Below, one piece after another: positions 14,866 to 23,410 of a stretch of 25,434 bases of DNA. The notes beneath the pieces are model-generated. The model worked only from the letters and a program-made list of their open reading frames with translations. It made no database searches and was not told the DNA's origin. Position numbers and translations under genes: made by a program. The number at the start of each line of letters is the position of its first letter. Within the stretch, counting starts at the first letter, position 1. The DNA comes from Caccovicinus sp051878975 (GTDB lineage: Bacteria > Bacillota > Clostridia > Lachnospirales > Lachnospiraceae), in contig JBJELD010000007.1 of the NCBI GenBank assembly GCA_051878975.1, positions 1-25,434 of the forward strand. Reading direction: 5' to 3'.

Positions 14866-16194
14866 CTACTGCTCCTTCTCTTTCCTCTCACGATAGATGA
14901 ATTTCAGGGAGGTGCCACGGAATCCGAACGCACTCCGAATCTGATTTTCCAGATAACGGGTATACGAGAAATGTGTCAGTTCCTTGTCATTTACAAAAAT
15001 CACAAAGGTCGGCGGCTTTACCGCCACCTGGGTAATGTAGTACAGCTTCAGGCGCTTGCCCTTGTCGGAAGGCGGCTGCTTCATAGCTACAGCCTCTGTC
15101 ATGATCTCATTCAGCACGCCGGTCGATACGCGCAGCGTCTGGTTCTCCCGTACCATATCGATCAGCTCAAACAGCTTTTCCAGACGCTGTCCGGTCTGAG
15201 CGGAAATGAAAATATATTCTGCATAAGGGATAAAGGACAAGGTCTCCTTCAGCTTATTAGTGTATTCGTAAATCGTCTTGTCATTCTTTACCACCGCATC
15301 CCACTTGTTTACCGCTACAATGATGCCTTTGCCCCGCTCATGGGCAATTCCGACAATCTTGGCATCCTGCTCAGTCACGCCTTCTGTCGCGTCAATCACG
15401 ACGATCACCACATCGGCCCGCTCCACTGCCGTTACGGTCCGGATAATGCTGTACCGCTCCAGCTCTTCCTTGATCTTGTTTTTCCGGCGAAGCCCCGCTG
15501 TATCGATAAAGACATATTCGGTGCCGCCCCGAACGATCTCGGTATCCACAGCATCTCGTGTCGTTCCGGCAATGTTGGAAACGATCACGCGGTTTTCTCC
15601 GCACAGCTTATTTATAATAGAAGATTTTCCTACATTCGGTTTTCCGACAATGGCAATTCTTGGCCGATCATCTTCGGTTTCCTCCTCGGTCACCGGTCCA
15701 AAGTGCCGGACCACCTCATCCAGCAGATCACCGACTCCCAGACGGGAAGCGGCCGAAACCGGGATCGGATCTCCCATTCCCAGATTATAAAATTCATATA
15801 CGTCATTTCCGAATTTCTGCATGCTGTCCACTTTATTGACGGCAAGTACAACCGGCTTTTTGGATTTGCGAAGCATATCCGCAACCTTGGTATCCGCATC
15901 GACCAGTCCCTGACGCACATCCACAATAAAGATGATCACATCAGCTGTCTGAATGGCGATCTCCGCCTGCTCCCGCATCTGGGAGAGAATGATATCCTTC
16001 GTATCCGGTTCAATGCCGCCGGTGTCAATTAAGGTGAAATTCCGGTTCAGCCAGGTACAGTCTGCATAGATCCGGTCCCTGGTCACACCGGGAGTATCCT
16101 TTACAATGGAGATGGACTCTCCTGCCAGAACATTAAACAAGGTGGACTTTCCCACATTCGGGCGTCCAACGATGGCTACTACTGGTTTGCTCAT
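14866..16194 (-). CDS. der: Ribosome biogenesis GTPase Der (EngA)
   Basis: Tandem GTPase needed for late 50S subunit assembly, 442 residues. The first G domain has GRPNVGKST (10-18), DTGG and NKVD. The second has GKPNVGKSS, DTAGLRRKNK and NKWD. The C-terminal KH-like domain ends in the basic tail YRERKEKEQ. The ATG overlaps the stop codon of the upstream DUF512 gene (ATGA), with GGAGG eight bases before it, which implies translational coupling. Confidence 0.98.
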   Translation of the reverse strand: MSKPVVAIVGRPNVGKSTLFNVLAGESISIVKDTPGVTRDRIYADCTWLNRNFTLIDTGGIEPDTKDIILSQMREQAEIAIQTADVIIFIVDVRQGLVDADTKVADMLRKSKKPVVLAVNKVDSMQKFGNDVYEFYNLGMGDPIPVSAASRLGVGDLLDEVVRHFGPVTEEETEDDRPRIAIVGKPNVGKSSIINKLCGENRVIVSNIAGTTRDAVDTEIVRGGTEYVFIDTAGLRRKNKIKEELERYSIIRTVTAVERADVVIVVIDATEGVTEQDAKIVGIAHERGKGIIVAVNKWDAVVKNDKTIYEYTNKLKETLSFIPYAEYIFISAQTGQRLEKLFELIDMVRENQTLRVSTGVLNEIMTEAVAMKQPPSDKGKRLKLYYITQVAVKPPTFVIFVNDKELTHFSYTRYLENQIRSAFGFRGTSLKFIYRERKEKEQ

Positions 16195-17567
16195 TTGATT
16201 TCCTCCGTATTTAATTCATATGGGCTGTGCTCGGCCGGTCCCTCATCCTCTACCGGGGCAAGAATCGCCTGCACAAGGTCATATCCGCTTGATTTTACAA
16301 TATTTACCGGGACTTGTAAAGCGTTTTCCACTTCGGCTTTTGTCATATCGTCCAGAAAAACCTCTTCCCCGCTCCGGAACATGCAGACCGGAAGGAGCAG
16401 CCGGTTCCCCAGCGGCCGGCCTTTCAGCTGTTTTACGATATCCTGACCGGTCAGCAGTCCGGCCACCGTAATATTCTCCCCGAAAAACTCATTGACAATG
16501 GGGTACAGATGCACGGTTCTTCCCGGGAAGCGGTTGGTGATCCATCCCAGATATTCTTTCAGATAGGCCGCCGGAAGGCATCCGGTTGCCACAGACAGTT
16601 CTTCTTCCCGGCCGTCGTCCTCCATCTCTTCCAGCGCAGCCCTCACTTCCTCCTCCAGCAGGCGGATCATGCCGACGCCGTTCTCCAGCTGTGTATAGCC
16701 GTCGTATCGCTCCTCTTCCGGCAGCGGGCGGCCGGCCAGCAGATAAAATTCATCGCTGGCATGGACAAAATGGGTTCCATGCTTTTCATACAGGAGCTTC
16801 TGCCACCGTTCGATCTGGTCAATTACCTTCCCGGCCGTCTCCTGATCAAACAGCTCCAGCGGATACAGCCCGTCCCGGTATTTGGTCAGGCCTACCGGAA
16901 CCACAGAAAGGCTCTCCATGCAGGGAAGGTACCCGGACAGGTCCCGGATCGTCCGCTCCAGCTCCTCCCCGTCATTAATCCCGCGGCAGAGAACGATCTG
17001 ACCGTTCATCGGGGTTCCGGCTTCATAGAGCCGGTCGATCATCTTCAGTGCCTTTCCGGCAAAACGGTTGTGCAGCATTTTGCACCGCAGCTCCGGGTTG
17101 GTGGTGTGAACCGAAATGTTGATGGGAGACAGATGAAACCGGATGATCCGGTCAATGTCCTTCTCCTTCATGTTGGTCAATGTGATATAGTTTCCCTGAA
17201 GGAAAGAAAGACGGGAATCATCATCCTTAAAATACAGCGTCTCCCGCATTCCCGGCGGCATCTGGTCAATAAAACAGAACATGCACTTGTTTGAGCAGGA
17301 TTTGTATTCACTCATCAGACCGTTTTCAAAAGTGATTCCCAGGTCTTCATAGTCATTCTCGATGTCCAGCTCCCACTCCTCGCCGTTTTCCTTCCGGACC
17401 ACCATCATCATGGACGGACTGTCCACATAATATTCATAGTCAAAAATATCTTCTACTTCCTGACCGTTTATCGTCAACAGCACATCTCCCGGCTCCAGCT
17501 CCAGTTCTTCGGCAATCGAGCCTGGTTCCACCGCCATAATTCTGTGCCCATTTCCTTTTTTGCTCAT
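16191..17567 (-). CDS. DUF512 protein: PDZ domain plus radical SAM-type iron-sulfur domain
   Basis: Uncharacterised conserved oxidoreductase-like family. From the ATG at 17567 (AAAGGG nine bases upstream) it has 458 residues. An ATG at 17603 with a run of six G upstream is an alternative giving 12 more residues. A PDZ-like domain covers about 9-75 (GSIAEELELEPGDVLLTING). A radical SAM-type cluster motif CxxxCxxC follows with C91, C95 and C98 (CSNKCMFCFIDQMPPGMR), then the SAM-barrel region ISVHTTNPELR. The C-terminal half is the DUF512 domain. The reaction is unknown. It heads the operon with der, plsY and gpsA, and genomic linkage with der is common in Clostridia. I see no clear promoter in the 118 bases between it and the divergent prs promoter elements. 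Confidence 0.88.
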   Translation of the reverse strand: MSKKGNGHRIMAVEPGSIAEELELEPGDVLLTINGQEVEDIFDYEYYVDSPSMMMVVRKENGEEWELDIENDYEDLGITFENGLMSEYKSCSNKCMFCFIDQMPPGMRETLYFKDDDSRLSFLQGNYITLTNMKEKDIDRIIRFHLSPINISVHTTNPELRCKMLHNRFAGKALKMIDRLYEAGTPMNGQIVLCRGINDGEELERTIRDLSGYLPCMESLSVVPVGLTKYRDGLYPLELFDQETAGKVIDQIERWQKLLYEKHGTHFVHASDEFYLLAGRPLPEEERYDGYTQLENGVGMIRLLEEEVRAALEEMEDDGREEELSVATGCLPAAYLKEYLGWITNRFPGRTVHLYPIVNEFFGENITVAGLLTGQDIVKQLKGRPLGNRLLLPVCMFRSGEEVFLDDMTKAEVENALQVPVNIVKSSGYDLVQAILAPVEDEGPAEHSPYELNTEEIK

Positions 17568-17679
17568 ATTTTGCAGCCCTTTCTTTCTGTCTTTCTTTAT
17601 CATACCAACATTGCCCCCCTTTGTAAAGGAAACACTTTGCAGGAAAACTTGTTTTTTTTCATAAAATACCGGAAAGCTA

Positions 17680-17709
17680 TTGACGGCGATTGTCGGAAAA
17701 TGATATAAA
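17680..17709 (+). promoter_or_regulatory. Sigma-A type promoter for the PRPP synthetase gene
   Basis: TTGACG (17680-17685), an 18-base spacer and TATAAA (17704-17709), about 75 bases before the ATG. It is the only clear promoter in the divergent intergenic region; nothing comparable is seen for the minus-strand DUF512 gene. Confidence 0.7.
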
Positions 17710-17785
17710 GGGAAAGGATATATAAGCTTTTTGCAGGATAAAACGTTTGAAAAGTTTGAGAAGAAGGAACGGAGGAACCGCCATT

Positions 17786-18994
17786 ATGGCAAATAATTAC
17801 GTTTTTAACGATTCTCTTCCCGTTGCACCATTAAAGCTTGCGGCGCTGGAGAGCATTAAACCCCTTGCACAGAAGGTAAATGATTATATTGTAAATTTCC
17901 GCCGCAATGACATTAAGGAGCTGATCCGCCGTAAAGAGGATCTGCATTACCGCGGCTACGATGTGGACTCCTATCTGCTGGACTGCTCCTGCCCGCGTTT
18001 TGGAAGCGGAGAGGCGAAGGCCGTGATTCATGAGTCTGTCCGCGGCGCAGATATTTTCGCAATGGTGGACGTTACCAACTACAGCCTTACCTACAACGTC
18101 AGCGGTAATCTCAATCACATGTCGCCGGATGATCATTATCAGGATCTAAAGCGTCTGATCGGCGCCTGTGCTGCAACAGCCCACCGTGTAAACGTGATCA
18201 TGCCTTTTCTTTATGAAGGCCGTCAGCACAAGCGTTCCAAGAGAGAATCCCTGGATTGTGCCATGGCACTTCAGGAACTGGTTGGCATGGGGGTAAGCAA
18301 TATCATCACCTTTGATGCCCACGATCCCAGAGTACAGAACGCGATTCCGTTAAGCGGCTTTGACAATTTCATGCCGACCTACCAGTTTGTAAAGGCGCTT
18401 TTCCAGTACGATCCGAATTTAAAGATCGACAAGGATCATCTGATGATCATCAGCCCGGATGAGGGCGCTATGAATCGTGCCGTTTATCTGGCAAACAACC
18501 TGGGCGTGGACATGGGCATGTTCTATAAACGCCGCGACTACTCGAAAGTGGTCAACGGGCGCAACCCGATCGTAGCGCATGAGTTTTTGGGAACCTCCGT
18601 GGAAGGAAAGACCGTTCTGATCATCGATGACATGATTTCTTCCGGAGAAAGCATGCTGGATACCGCAAAGGAATTGAAGGACCGGAAAGCAGCAAAGGTC
18701 ATTGTCTGCTGCACCTTCGGTCTTTTCACAAGCGGACTGGAAAAATTTGATGAATTCTATGAAAAGGGATATATGGATTACGTCATCACGACGAATTTAA
18801 ACTACCGCCCGCAGCAGCTTTTGGACCGTCCGTGGTATATTGAAGCCGATATGAGCAAATACATGGCGGCCATCATCAATTCCTTCAACCACGACGTTTC
18901 AATCGGACGTTCTCTGTCCCCGACGGAAAAGATTCAGAAGCTGATCCGCAGATACCAGTCAGATGGATATGATTACTTTCAGACCATCCGGTAA
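17786..18994 (+). CDS. prs: Ribose-phosphate pyrophosphokinase (PRPP synthetase), long divergent form
   Basis: Makes 5-phosphoribosyl 1-pyrophosphate from ribose 5-phosphate and ATP for nucleotide, His and Trp synthesis. The ATG at 17786 has GGAGG ten bases upstream and gives 402 residues; an earlier in-frame ATG at 17747 lacks such a site. Motifs map to the family: the catalytic flexible loop EGRQHKRSKRES (144-155), FDAHDPRVQNA (176-186) in place of the usual DLHAxQIQGFF, and the PRPP loop VLIIDDMISSGES (277-289). It is about 85 residues longer than the common 315-residue enzyme, with extra sequence at the N-terminus and after the PRPP loop. Such long forms are known in Clostridia, so this is probably the housekeeping enzyme. 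It is the only plus-strand gene and has its own promoter and terminator. Confidence 0.9.
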   Translation: MANNYVFNDSLPVAPLKLAALESIKPLAQKVNDYIVNFRRNDIKELIRRKEDLHYRGYDVDSYLLDCSCPRFGSGEAKAVIHESVRGADIFAMVDVTNYSLTYNVSGNLNHMSPDDHYQDLKRLIGACAATAHRVNVIMPFLYEGRQHKRSKRESLDCAMALQELVGMGVSNIITFDAHDPRVQNAIPLSGFDNFMPTYQFVKALFQYDPNLKIDKDHLMIISPDEGAMNRAVYLANNLGVDMGMFYKRRDYSKVVNGRNPIVAHEFLGTSVEGKTVLIIDDMISSGESMLDTAKELKDRKAAKVIVCCTFGLFTSGLEKFDEFYEKGYMDYVITTNLNYRPQQLLDRPWYIEADMSKYMAAIINSFNHDVSIGRSLSPTEKIQKLIRRYQSDGYDYFQTIR

Positions 18995-19036
18995 GCGATG
19001 TCTGCAGCCGGTATAACCGTTTCAAATGGGAAACAG

Positions 19037-19071
19037 CAGGGCCCGGGAATTTGCCTCCCGGGCCTGTTTTT
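19037..19071 (+). terminator. Rho-independent terminator after prs
   Basis: CAGGGCCCGGGA pairs with TCCCGGGCCTG (one bulged G) around an ATTTGCC loop, followed by TTTTT on the plus strand. The GC-rich stem is the strongest terminator in the window. The minus-strand side has only a short T-run, so any effect on the converging pgeF operon is secondary. Confidence 0.93.
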
Positions 19072-19075
19072 CGTC

Positions 19076-19972
19076 TTATTCGCTTCTTTCTTCCTGCAGA
19101 AGGCCAAGAAATGCCGCCAGATTGCCCCTGTTTTCCCCGCATTTTCGGTGAGAGAACAGATATTCATGATTACAGAGCGTACAGAGATTGGTAACGGTAA
19201 TCTGCTCCTTCGGCACTCCGGCTTCTTCCAGAATGATCCGGTTTGCTTCCCACAGATCCAGCTGATACTTGCCAGGTTTTCCATTTGGATACCAGAGCCT
19301 GGGCCAGTAATCGCTGCAAAAGGCAGCCCGGAAGGCCTCGACGACCTCCTCTCCTACCTCGAAGCACTCCCGGCAGATGCTTGGACCAATGCAGACGATC
19401 AGATCTTCCGGATCGGTGCCGAAGGCGTCCTTCATGGCCTCGACGGTCACCTGCCCCATCCGGTTTACAGTGCCGCGCCAGCCGGAATGGCTTAAACCCA
19501 CCGCCCGTTTTTTGGGGTCCACAAAATAAAGCGGAACACAGTCCGCATAAAAAGTAACCAGTGTAATGCCCGGAACATTGCAGATCAGCCCGTCAATATC
19601 CCGGTAATCCCGTTCCCGGATCACACCCTTTCCTGCGTCCGCTTCCGTCACACGACGGATATTGGTCGTGTGGGTCTGCCAGGATACCACCATCCGGTCC
19701 CGTTCTACCCCCAGTGCCCTGGCCATCCTGGTATAGTTTTCCAGCACATGAGCCGGATCATCCTTCCGGCTGTAGGAAAAATTCATCGTGGCAAATTTAC
19801 CGGTGCTGGCCCCTCCCATGCGGGTGGAAAAACCATTTGCAACCAGGCCGGTCTCCTCCAGGGTCCGGAAGGAAAGATAAGGAACTCCGCTGTCACGGAC
19901 GGTCCGGAATACCGGCCGCGAATCCTTGTATTTCCAGGCAATCGGATGCGCTTCCAACTGATTTTGATCCAT
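19076..19972 (-). CDS. pgeF: PgeF/YfiH laccase-domain protein (multicopper polyphenol oxidoreductase fold)
   Basis: A 298-residue member of the YfiH/LACC1 family, described variously as a purine nucleoside phosphorylase/adenosine deaminase and as a peptidoglycan-editing factor (PgeF). Metal ligands are visible as H101 (SWQTHTTNI), C145 (FYADCVPLYF) and H162 (GLSHSGWRGTVNRM). The N-terminus GFSTRMGGAS is the family signature. A second conserved Cys/His region is GPSICRECFEVGEEV. The ATG at 19972 follows AAGGAAGAG. It is the last gene of the lepB-rbgA-lepB-rnhB-yraN-pgeF string and ends right next to the prs terminator. Biochemical role is known for the family only. Confidence 0.92.
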   Translation of the reverse strand: MDQNQLEAHPIAWKYKDSRPVFRTVRDSGVPYLSFRTLEETGLVANGFSTRMGGASTGKFATMNFSYSRKDDPAHVLENYTRMARALGVERDRMVVSWQTHTTNIRRVTEADAGKGVIRERDYRDIDGLICNVPGITLVTFYADCVPLYFVDPKKRAVGLSHSGWRGTVNRMGQVTVEAMKDAFGTDPEDLIVCIGPSICRECFEVGEEVVEAFRAAFCSDYWPRLWYPNGKPGKYQLDLWEANRIILEEAGVPKEQITVTNLCTLCNHEYLFSHRKCGENRGNLAAFLGLLQEERSE

Positions 19973-19997
19973 TTGATTTCTCTCTTCCTTTCCTTTT

Positions 19998-20348
19998 TCA
20001 CACAGAAAACGCGTTCCGGATCAGTCGGATCTGATCCCCGGTTATGCTGACAACATCAAACCGGCAGGGTGTTTCCTCTCCGTATCCATGTGTATACAGA
20101 TAACAGCGCGCCGTATATGCAATCCGCTGCTGCTTCCGCCTGTCCACCGCCTCCTCCGGCAGCCCGCTTTTCAGGCTGCTCCGGTATTTTACTTCCACAA
20201 ATACCAGGCAGCTTCCGTCTGCAGCGATCAAATCGATCTCTCCCTGCCGGCAGCGGTAATTGCGCTCCAGAATCTCATAACCCTGCCGGATCAGATATGC
20301 AGCCGCACAATCCTCCCCGGCGCTTCCTGCCTGTCTGTTATGTTTCAA
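19998..20348 (-). CDS. yraN: UPF0102/YraN family predicted endonuclease-like protein
   Basis: A 116-residue protein of normal family length. The core GEIDLIAADGSCLVFVEVKYR has the PD-(D/E)xK nuclease pattern, with D39 and E52-x-K54. It starts with TTG at 20348: GGAGG lies nine bases upstream, and the frame begins MKHNRQAGSAGEDCAAAYL as expected for YraN. The start lies inside the end of rnhB (11-base overlap), so translation is coupled. Function is unknown; a DNA recombination or repair role has been suggested from the fold. The pairing with rnhB is widespread. Confidence 0.93.
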   Translation of the reverse strand: MKHNRQAGSAGEDCAAAYLIRQGYEILERNYRCRQGEIDLIAADGSCLVFVEVKYRSSLKSGLPEEAVDRRKQQRIAYTARCYLYTHGYGEETPCRFDVVSITGDQIRLIRNAFSV

Positions 20349-21000
20349 TCGGTTCTACCTCCACAAAATGGCCGATAAAGCTTCTGCGGTGAATCGGGCA
20401 GGGGCCATGCGCCTTCAGCGCCTCAATATGCGCTTTGGTACCGTAGCCCTTATGTTTTGCAAAGCCATACTCCGGGAACAGGGTATCGTACTCCACCATT
20501 ATGTGATCCCTGGTCACCTTGGCCATCACGCTGGCTGCGGCAATTGACAGGCTTTTTGCATCACCGTGAATGATTTTTACCTGCTTCATTGCAAGTTCCG
20601 GGATTTCCACCGCGTCATTTAACAGAACCTGCGGTACTTCCGAAAGCTTTCCGACGGCCTGCTGCATAGCCTCGTAGGTGGCCTGCAGAATATTGATCTC
20701 ATCGATCCGTTCCGGGCCGACAATGCCGACTCCGAAGGATACCGCCTTGTCCTGAATTTCTAAAAACAGCTCTTCCCGGCGTTTTTCTGACAGCTTCTTT
20801 GAATCGTTCAGATAAAGAATCCGACAGTCTTTCGGAAGGATGACGGCTCCGGCTACCACTGGCCCGGCCAGCGGTCCTCTTCCGGCCTCATCAATTCCGC
20901 AGATGCAGGATGCCCAGCCGTACTCTCTCTCGTACTCCAGCATCCCGTCCAGACGCTGCAGCTCCTTTTCCAATCGTTCTCCCGTCAATGCTCTGGCCAT
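20338..21000 (-). CDS. rnhB: Ribonuclease HII
   Basis: Cuts RNA-DNA junctions to remove single ribonucleotides from DNA. From the ATG at 21000 (AGGAG eight bases upstream) it has 220 residues; an ATG at 21027 with AGAGG only four bases away is a possible alternative start. The signature GIDEAGRGPLAGPVVAGAV carries D37 and E38. Other catalytic acids lie in LNDAVEIP and in the VTRD that follows HGDAKSLSIAAASVMAK. An N-terminal helix precedes the core, as in B. subtilis RnhB. Together with rnhA it gives the genome both RNase H classes. Confidence 0.96.
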   Translation of the reverse strand: MARALTGERLEKELQRLDGMLEYEREYGWASCICGIDEAGRGPLAGPVVAGAVILPKDCRILYLNDSKKLSEKRREELFLEIQDKAVSFGVGIVGPERIDEINILQATYEAMQQAVGKLSEVPQVLLNDAVEIPELAMKQVKIIHGDAKSLSIAAASVMAKVTRDHIMVEYDTLFPEYGFAKHKGYGTKAHIEALKAHGPCPIHRRSFIGHFVEVEPIET

Positions 21001-21059
21001 ATCTTTCTCTCCTGTCTTTTTTGTCATGATTCCTCTTTTTTCATTAAAATGCGGTTGCG

Positions 21060-21557
21060 TTACGGGACGAACATCACACGCCCGACCAGTTCCGAACGCC
21101 GGACGTTTCCGATATTGGAATCCCGGCTGTCTGTGCTGTTGTTTCGATTGTCGCCGAGCAGAAAATACTCATCCTCACCCAGCACGACCGGCTCTTCGGC
21201 ACGCCGTCCCTCCAGAATGTCCTCATGCTCCTGCGGTTCTTCCAGCTTTTCGCCGTTGATATAGATCTCGCCTTCCGTGATCTGAACCGTTTCACCCGGC
21301 AGGCCGATCACACGCTTCGTATAATACCGCGGCTCGCCCATCTCGTATCCTTTTTCATACCAAAACACTACAAGGTCATATCTTTCCGGATCGCGGAACA
21401 CATAGGACATTTTGTCAACCAGAATCCACTCACCGTCTTCCAGAAGCGGACTCATGGAATTTCCGTAGACCTCTGCTTTCTGCACGGTAAGCACAAGCAC
21501 CAGGCACAGCACCGCAGCGGCGGTGGCTGCCCGTTTCTTTCCGAAAGACAGTCTCAT
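21060..21557 (-). CDS. lepB: Signal peptidase I, short form (first of two)
   Basis: Cleaves signal peptides from secreted proteins on the outer face of the membrane, 165 residues. One N-terminal transmembrane segment (about 9-25) precedes the catalytic serine S34 in GNSMSP. The catalytic lysine is K81 in YTKRVIGLPGE. The conserved box GDNRNNSTDSR follows near the C-terminus. The ATG overlaps the rbgA stop (ATGA). Two paralogues flank rbgA; this one has a shorter N-terminus and an acidic segment (EEPQEHEDILEGRRAEEP) after the lysine region. Substrate differences cannot be inferred. Confidence 0.95.
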   Translation of the reverse strand: MRLSFGKKRAATAAAVLCLVLVLTVQKAEVYGNSMSPLLEDGEWILVDKMSYVFRDPERYDLVVFWYEKGYEMGEPRYYTKRVIGLPGETVQITEGEIYINGEKLEEPQEHEDILEGRRAEEPVVLGEDEYFLLGDNRNNSTDSRDSNIGNVRRSELVGRVMFVP

Positions 21558-22411
21558 TCGGCTTTCTGCTCCGGAGGCAGCTCCAGCGTGATCCGTCCCA
21601 GCTTGCCGCTGCGGTAATCGTCAAAAAACAGATTTGCGGCTCTTCCCAGGTCATATCCGCCGCCCTTTACCAGACAGGCACGGATACGGGCGATCTGCTC
21701 CAGGACGGCCAGCGGCTCCGAATCTCCTTCTGCCTGATAACGCTGCACAAGCACATCCGGATACTGTTGTTTAAGAAATGCAATCAGCTCCAGAGCCAGC
21801 TCTTCCTTATTTAAAATTTCATCATTGACCGAGCCGATATACGCCAGCCTCAGTCCCACCTGCTGATCCTCAAATTTCGGCCACAGGATTCCCGGCGTAT
21901 CCAGAAGCTCCAGGGTTTTGTTCAGGCGGATCCACTGGTTGCCCTTGGTCACCCCCGGCTTGTTCCCGGTCCTGGCACAGGCCTTACCGGCAAACGCATT
22001 GATAAACGTGGATTTTCCCACGTTCGGGATGCCGACCACCATGGCGCGGACCGGGCGGTTCTGAATTCCCCTTCTGCGGTCCCGCTCCAGCTTTTCTCTG
22101 CACGCCTCCTGCACCGCGCCGTTGATCTGCTTTAAGCCGGCTCCTGTACGGCAGTTCATTTTTACTACCTGAAAGCCCAGGCCGGCAAAATAGGCAGCCC
22201 ACTGCTCATTGGCCCGTTCGTCTGCCAGGTCTGACTTATTCAGCAGAATCAGTCTGGCTTTTCCTTTACCAAGTTCATCAATATCCGGATTCCGGCTGGA
22301 AAGCGGCGCTCTGGCATCTACCAGCTCGATAATCAGATCGATCAATTTGATATCTTCCTTCATGGCACGTTTCGCTTTCGTCATGTGCCCAGGGTACCAT
22401 TGAATATTCAT
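21554..22411 (-). CDS. rbgA: Ribosome biogenesis GTPase RbgA (YlqF)
   Basis: Circularly permuted GTPase required for maturation of the 50S subunit. The ATG at 22411 has AAGGA nine bases upstream and gives 285 residues, close to the 282 of B. subtilis; the frame extends 12 codons upstream without a good start. The N-terminus MNIQWYPGHMTKAKR is diagnostic. Motif order is permuted: NKSD (G4, 58-61) before GIPNVGKST (G1, 127-135), then T155 in KPGVTKG (G2) and DTPG (G3). It sits between the two lepB genes, 19 bases after the upstream one and overlapping the downstream one. Confidence 0.97.
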   Translation of the reverse strand: MNIQWYPGHMTKAKRAMKEDIKLIDLIIELVDARAPLSSRNPDIDELGKGKARLILLNKSDLADERANEQWAAYFAGLGFQVVKMNCRTGAGLKQINGAVQEACREKLERDRRRGIQNRPVRAMVVGIPNVGKSTFINAFAGKACARTGNKPGVTKGNQWIRLNKTLELLDTPGILWPKFEDQQVGLRLAYIGSVNDEILNKEELALELIAFLKQQYPDVLVQRYQAEGDSEPLAVLEQIARIRACLVKGGGYDLGRAANLFFDDYRSGKLGRITLELPPEQKAE

Positions 22412-22430
22412 ATACTCTTTTCCTTTACCT

Positions 22431-22976
22431 TTACTGTATCCGGCCAAACCCCGTAACCGGCTGCATCCGGAACCAGACTCTTCCCAGAATCTGCCCGGCT
22501 TTTACATTTCCAACATTTGAAAAACGGCTGTCCTCACTGGAATCCCGATTGTCTCCCAGAAGGAAATATTCATCCTTCTCCAGATAAATCGGATTTTCCG
22601 CCAGACCGGCCAGTGAAATCTTCTTTTCCTCCCCCGGTCCTTCCAGCTCTTCTCCATTGATCAGAATCTTTCCATTCTGAATCTGAACGGTTTCCCCCGG
22701 AAGCCCGATTACACGCTTGATGTTGCTTTTTCGATCTTCCCGCTGAAACACCACCACATCAAACCGGTCCGGCTTCCCCAAATGGTAGCAGATCTGATTC
22801 ACCAGCACAACATCTCCGGAGTTTAAAAGAGGTGACATCGAATTACCGGTTACGGTCACCTGATTGCCGAAGGCATACACAGTAAAGCACGCAAGTGCTA
22901 TGACCACGATAATGTCTGTCACCCAGTTTACGGCACGGCGGAGCAGGCCTGCTTCCTCTTCTCTGAAAAAATCCAC
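22431..22976 (-). CDS. lepB: Signal peptidase I (second of two)
   Basis: A second type I signal peptidase, 181 residues, starting at GTG 22976 with AGGG nine bases upstream. An acidic, basic-flanked N-terminus leads into a transmembrane helix (about 18-37). The catalytic serine is S46 in TGNSMSP and the lysine K87 in NIKRVIGLPGE; the box GDNRDSSEDSR is conserved. It opens the rbgA operon. Only 27 bases separate its start from the rplS hairpin and I see no promoter there, so it is probably read by transcription passing the hairpin. Confidence 0.95.
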   Translation of the reverse strand: MDFFREEEAGLLRRAVNWVTDIIVVIALACFTVYAFGNQVTVTGNSMSPLLNSGDVVLVNQICYHLGKPDRFDVVVFQREDRKSNIKRVIGLPGETVQIQNGKILINGEELEGPGEEKKISLAGLAENPIYLEKDEYFLLGDNRDSSEDSRFSNVGNVKAGQILGRVWFRMQPVTGFGRIQ

Positions 22977-23003
22977 GCTTTCACACCCTGTCTCTTATTC
23001 AGT

Positions 23004-23031
23004 AAAAGGGACTATTTTCATAGTCCCTTTT
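23004..23031 (-). terminator. Hairpin terminator (possibly partial) after rplS
   Basis: AAAAGGGACTAT pairs with ATAGTCCCTTTT in a 12-bp stem with a four-base loop; the minus strand then reads TTTTACTG. The T-run is short and the next operon starts just beyond without its own promoter, so termination is probably incomplete. Confidence 0.75.
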
Positions 23032-23039
23032 CCAATGAA

Positions 23040-23387
23040 TTATTTTACTAATTCCTTTACCTTTGCAGCCTTACCTACACGATCTCTTAAGTAGTTCAAT
23101 TTTGCACGTCTTACTTTACCCTTGCGAACCACTTCAATCTTATCCACGAATGGAGAATGAACCGGCCAGGTCTTCTCAACGCCGATGCCGTTGGAATTCT
23201 TTCTTACGGTGAAGGTCTCTCTTGCGCCGCCGTTCTGTCTCTTTAATACGGTACCCTCGAAAATCTGGATTCTCTCACGGTTACCCTCTTTGATCTTGTT
23301 GTATACCTTTACGGTATCACCAACGGAGAACTCCGGTACGGACTCCTTTAACTGAGCTGCTTCAATGTTCTTAATAATATCGTTCAT
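23040..23387 (-). CDS. rplS: 50S ribosomal protein L19
   Basis: Ribosomal protein at the 30S-50S interface, 115 residues, the usual length. It begins MNDIIKNIEAAQLKESVPEF and carries the typical VGDTVKVYNKIKEG and RKGKVRRAKLNYLRDR segments. AGGAGG lies eight bases before the ATG. A separate promoter and a 78-base leader precede it, decoupling it from trmD upstream. A hairpin follows the stop. Confidence 0.98.
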   Translation of the reverse strand: MNDIIKNIEAAQLKESVPEFSVGDTVKVYNKIKEGNRERIQIFEGTVLKRQNGGARETFTVRKNSNGIGVEKTWPVHSPFVDKIEVVRKGKVRRAKLNYLRDRVGKAAKVKELVK

Positions 23388-23410
23388 TTGTGAACCTCCT
23401 TGTACTATTT

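Noticed and set aside
14785..16032. A 415-residue plus-strand open frame opposite der
   Set aside because: It is antisense to an essential conserved GTPase; composition and lack of signals mark it as a shadow.
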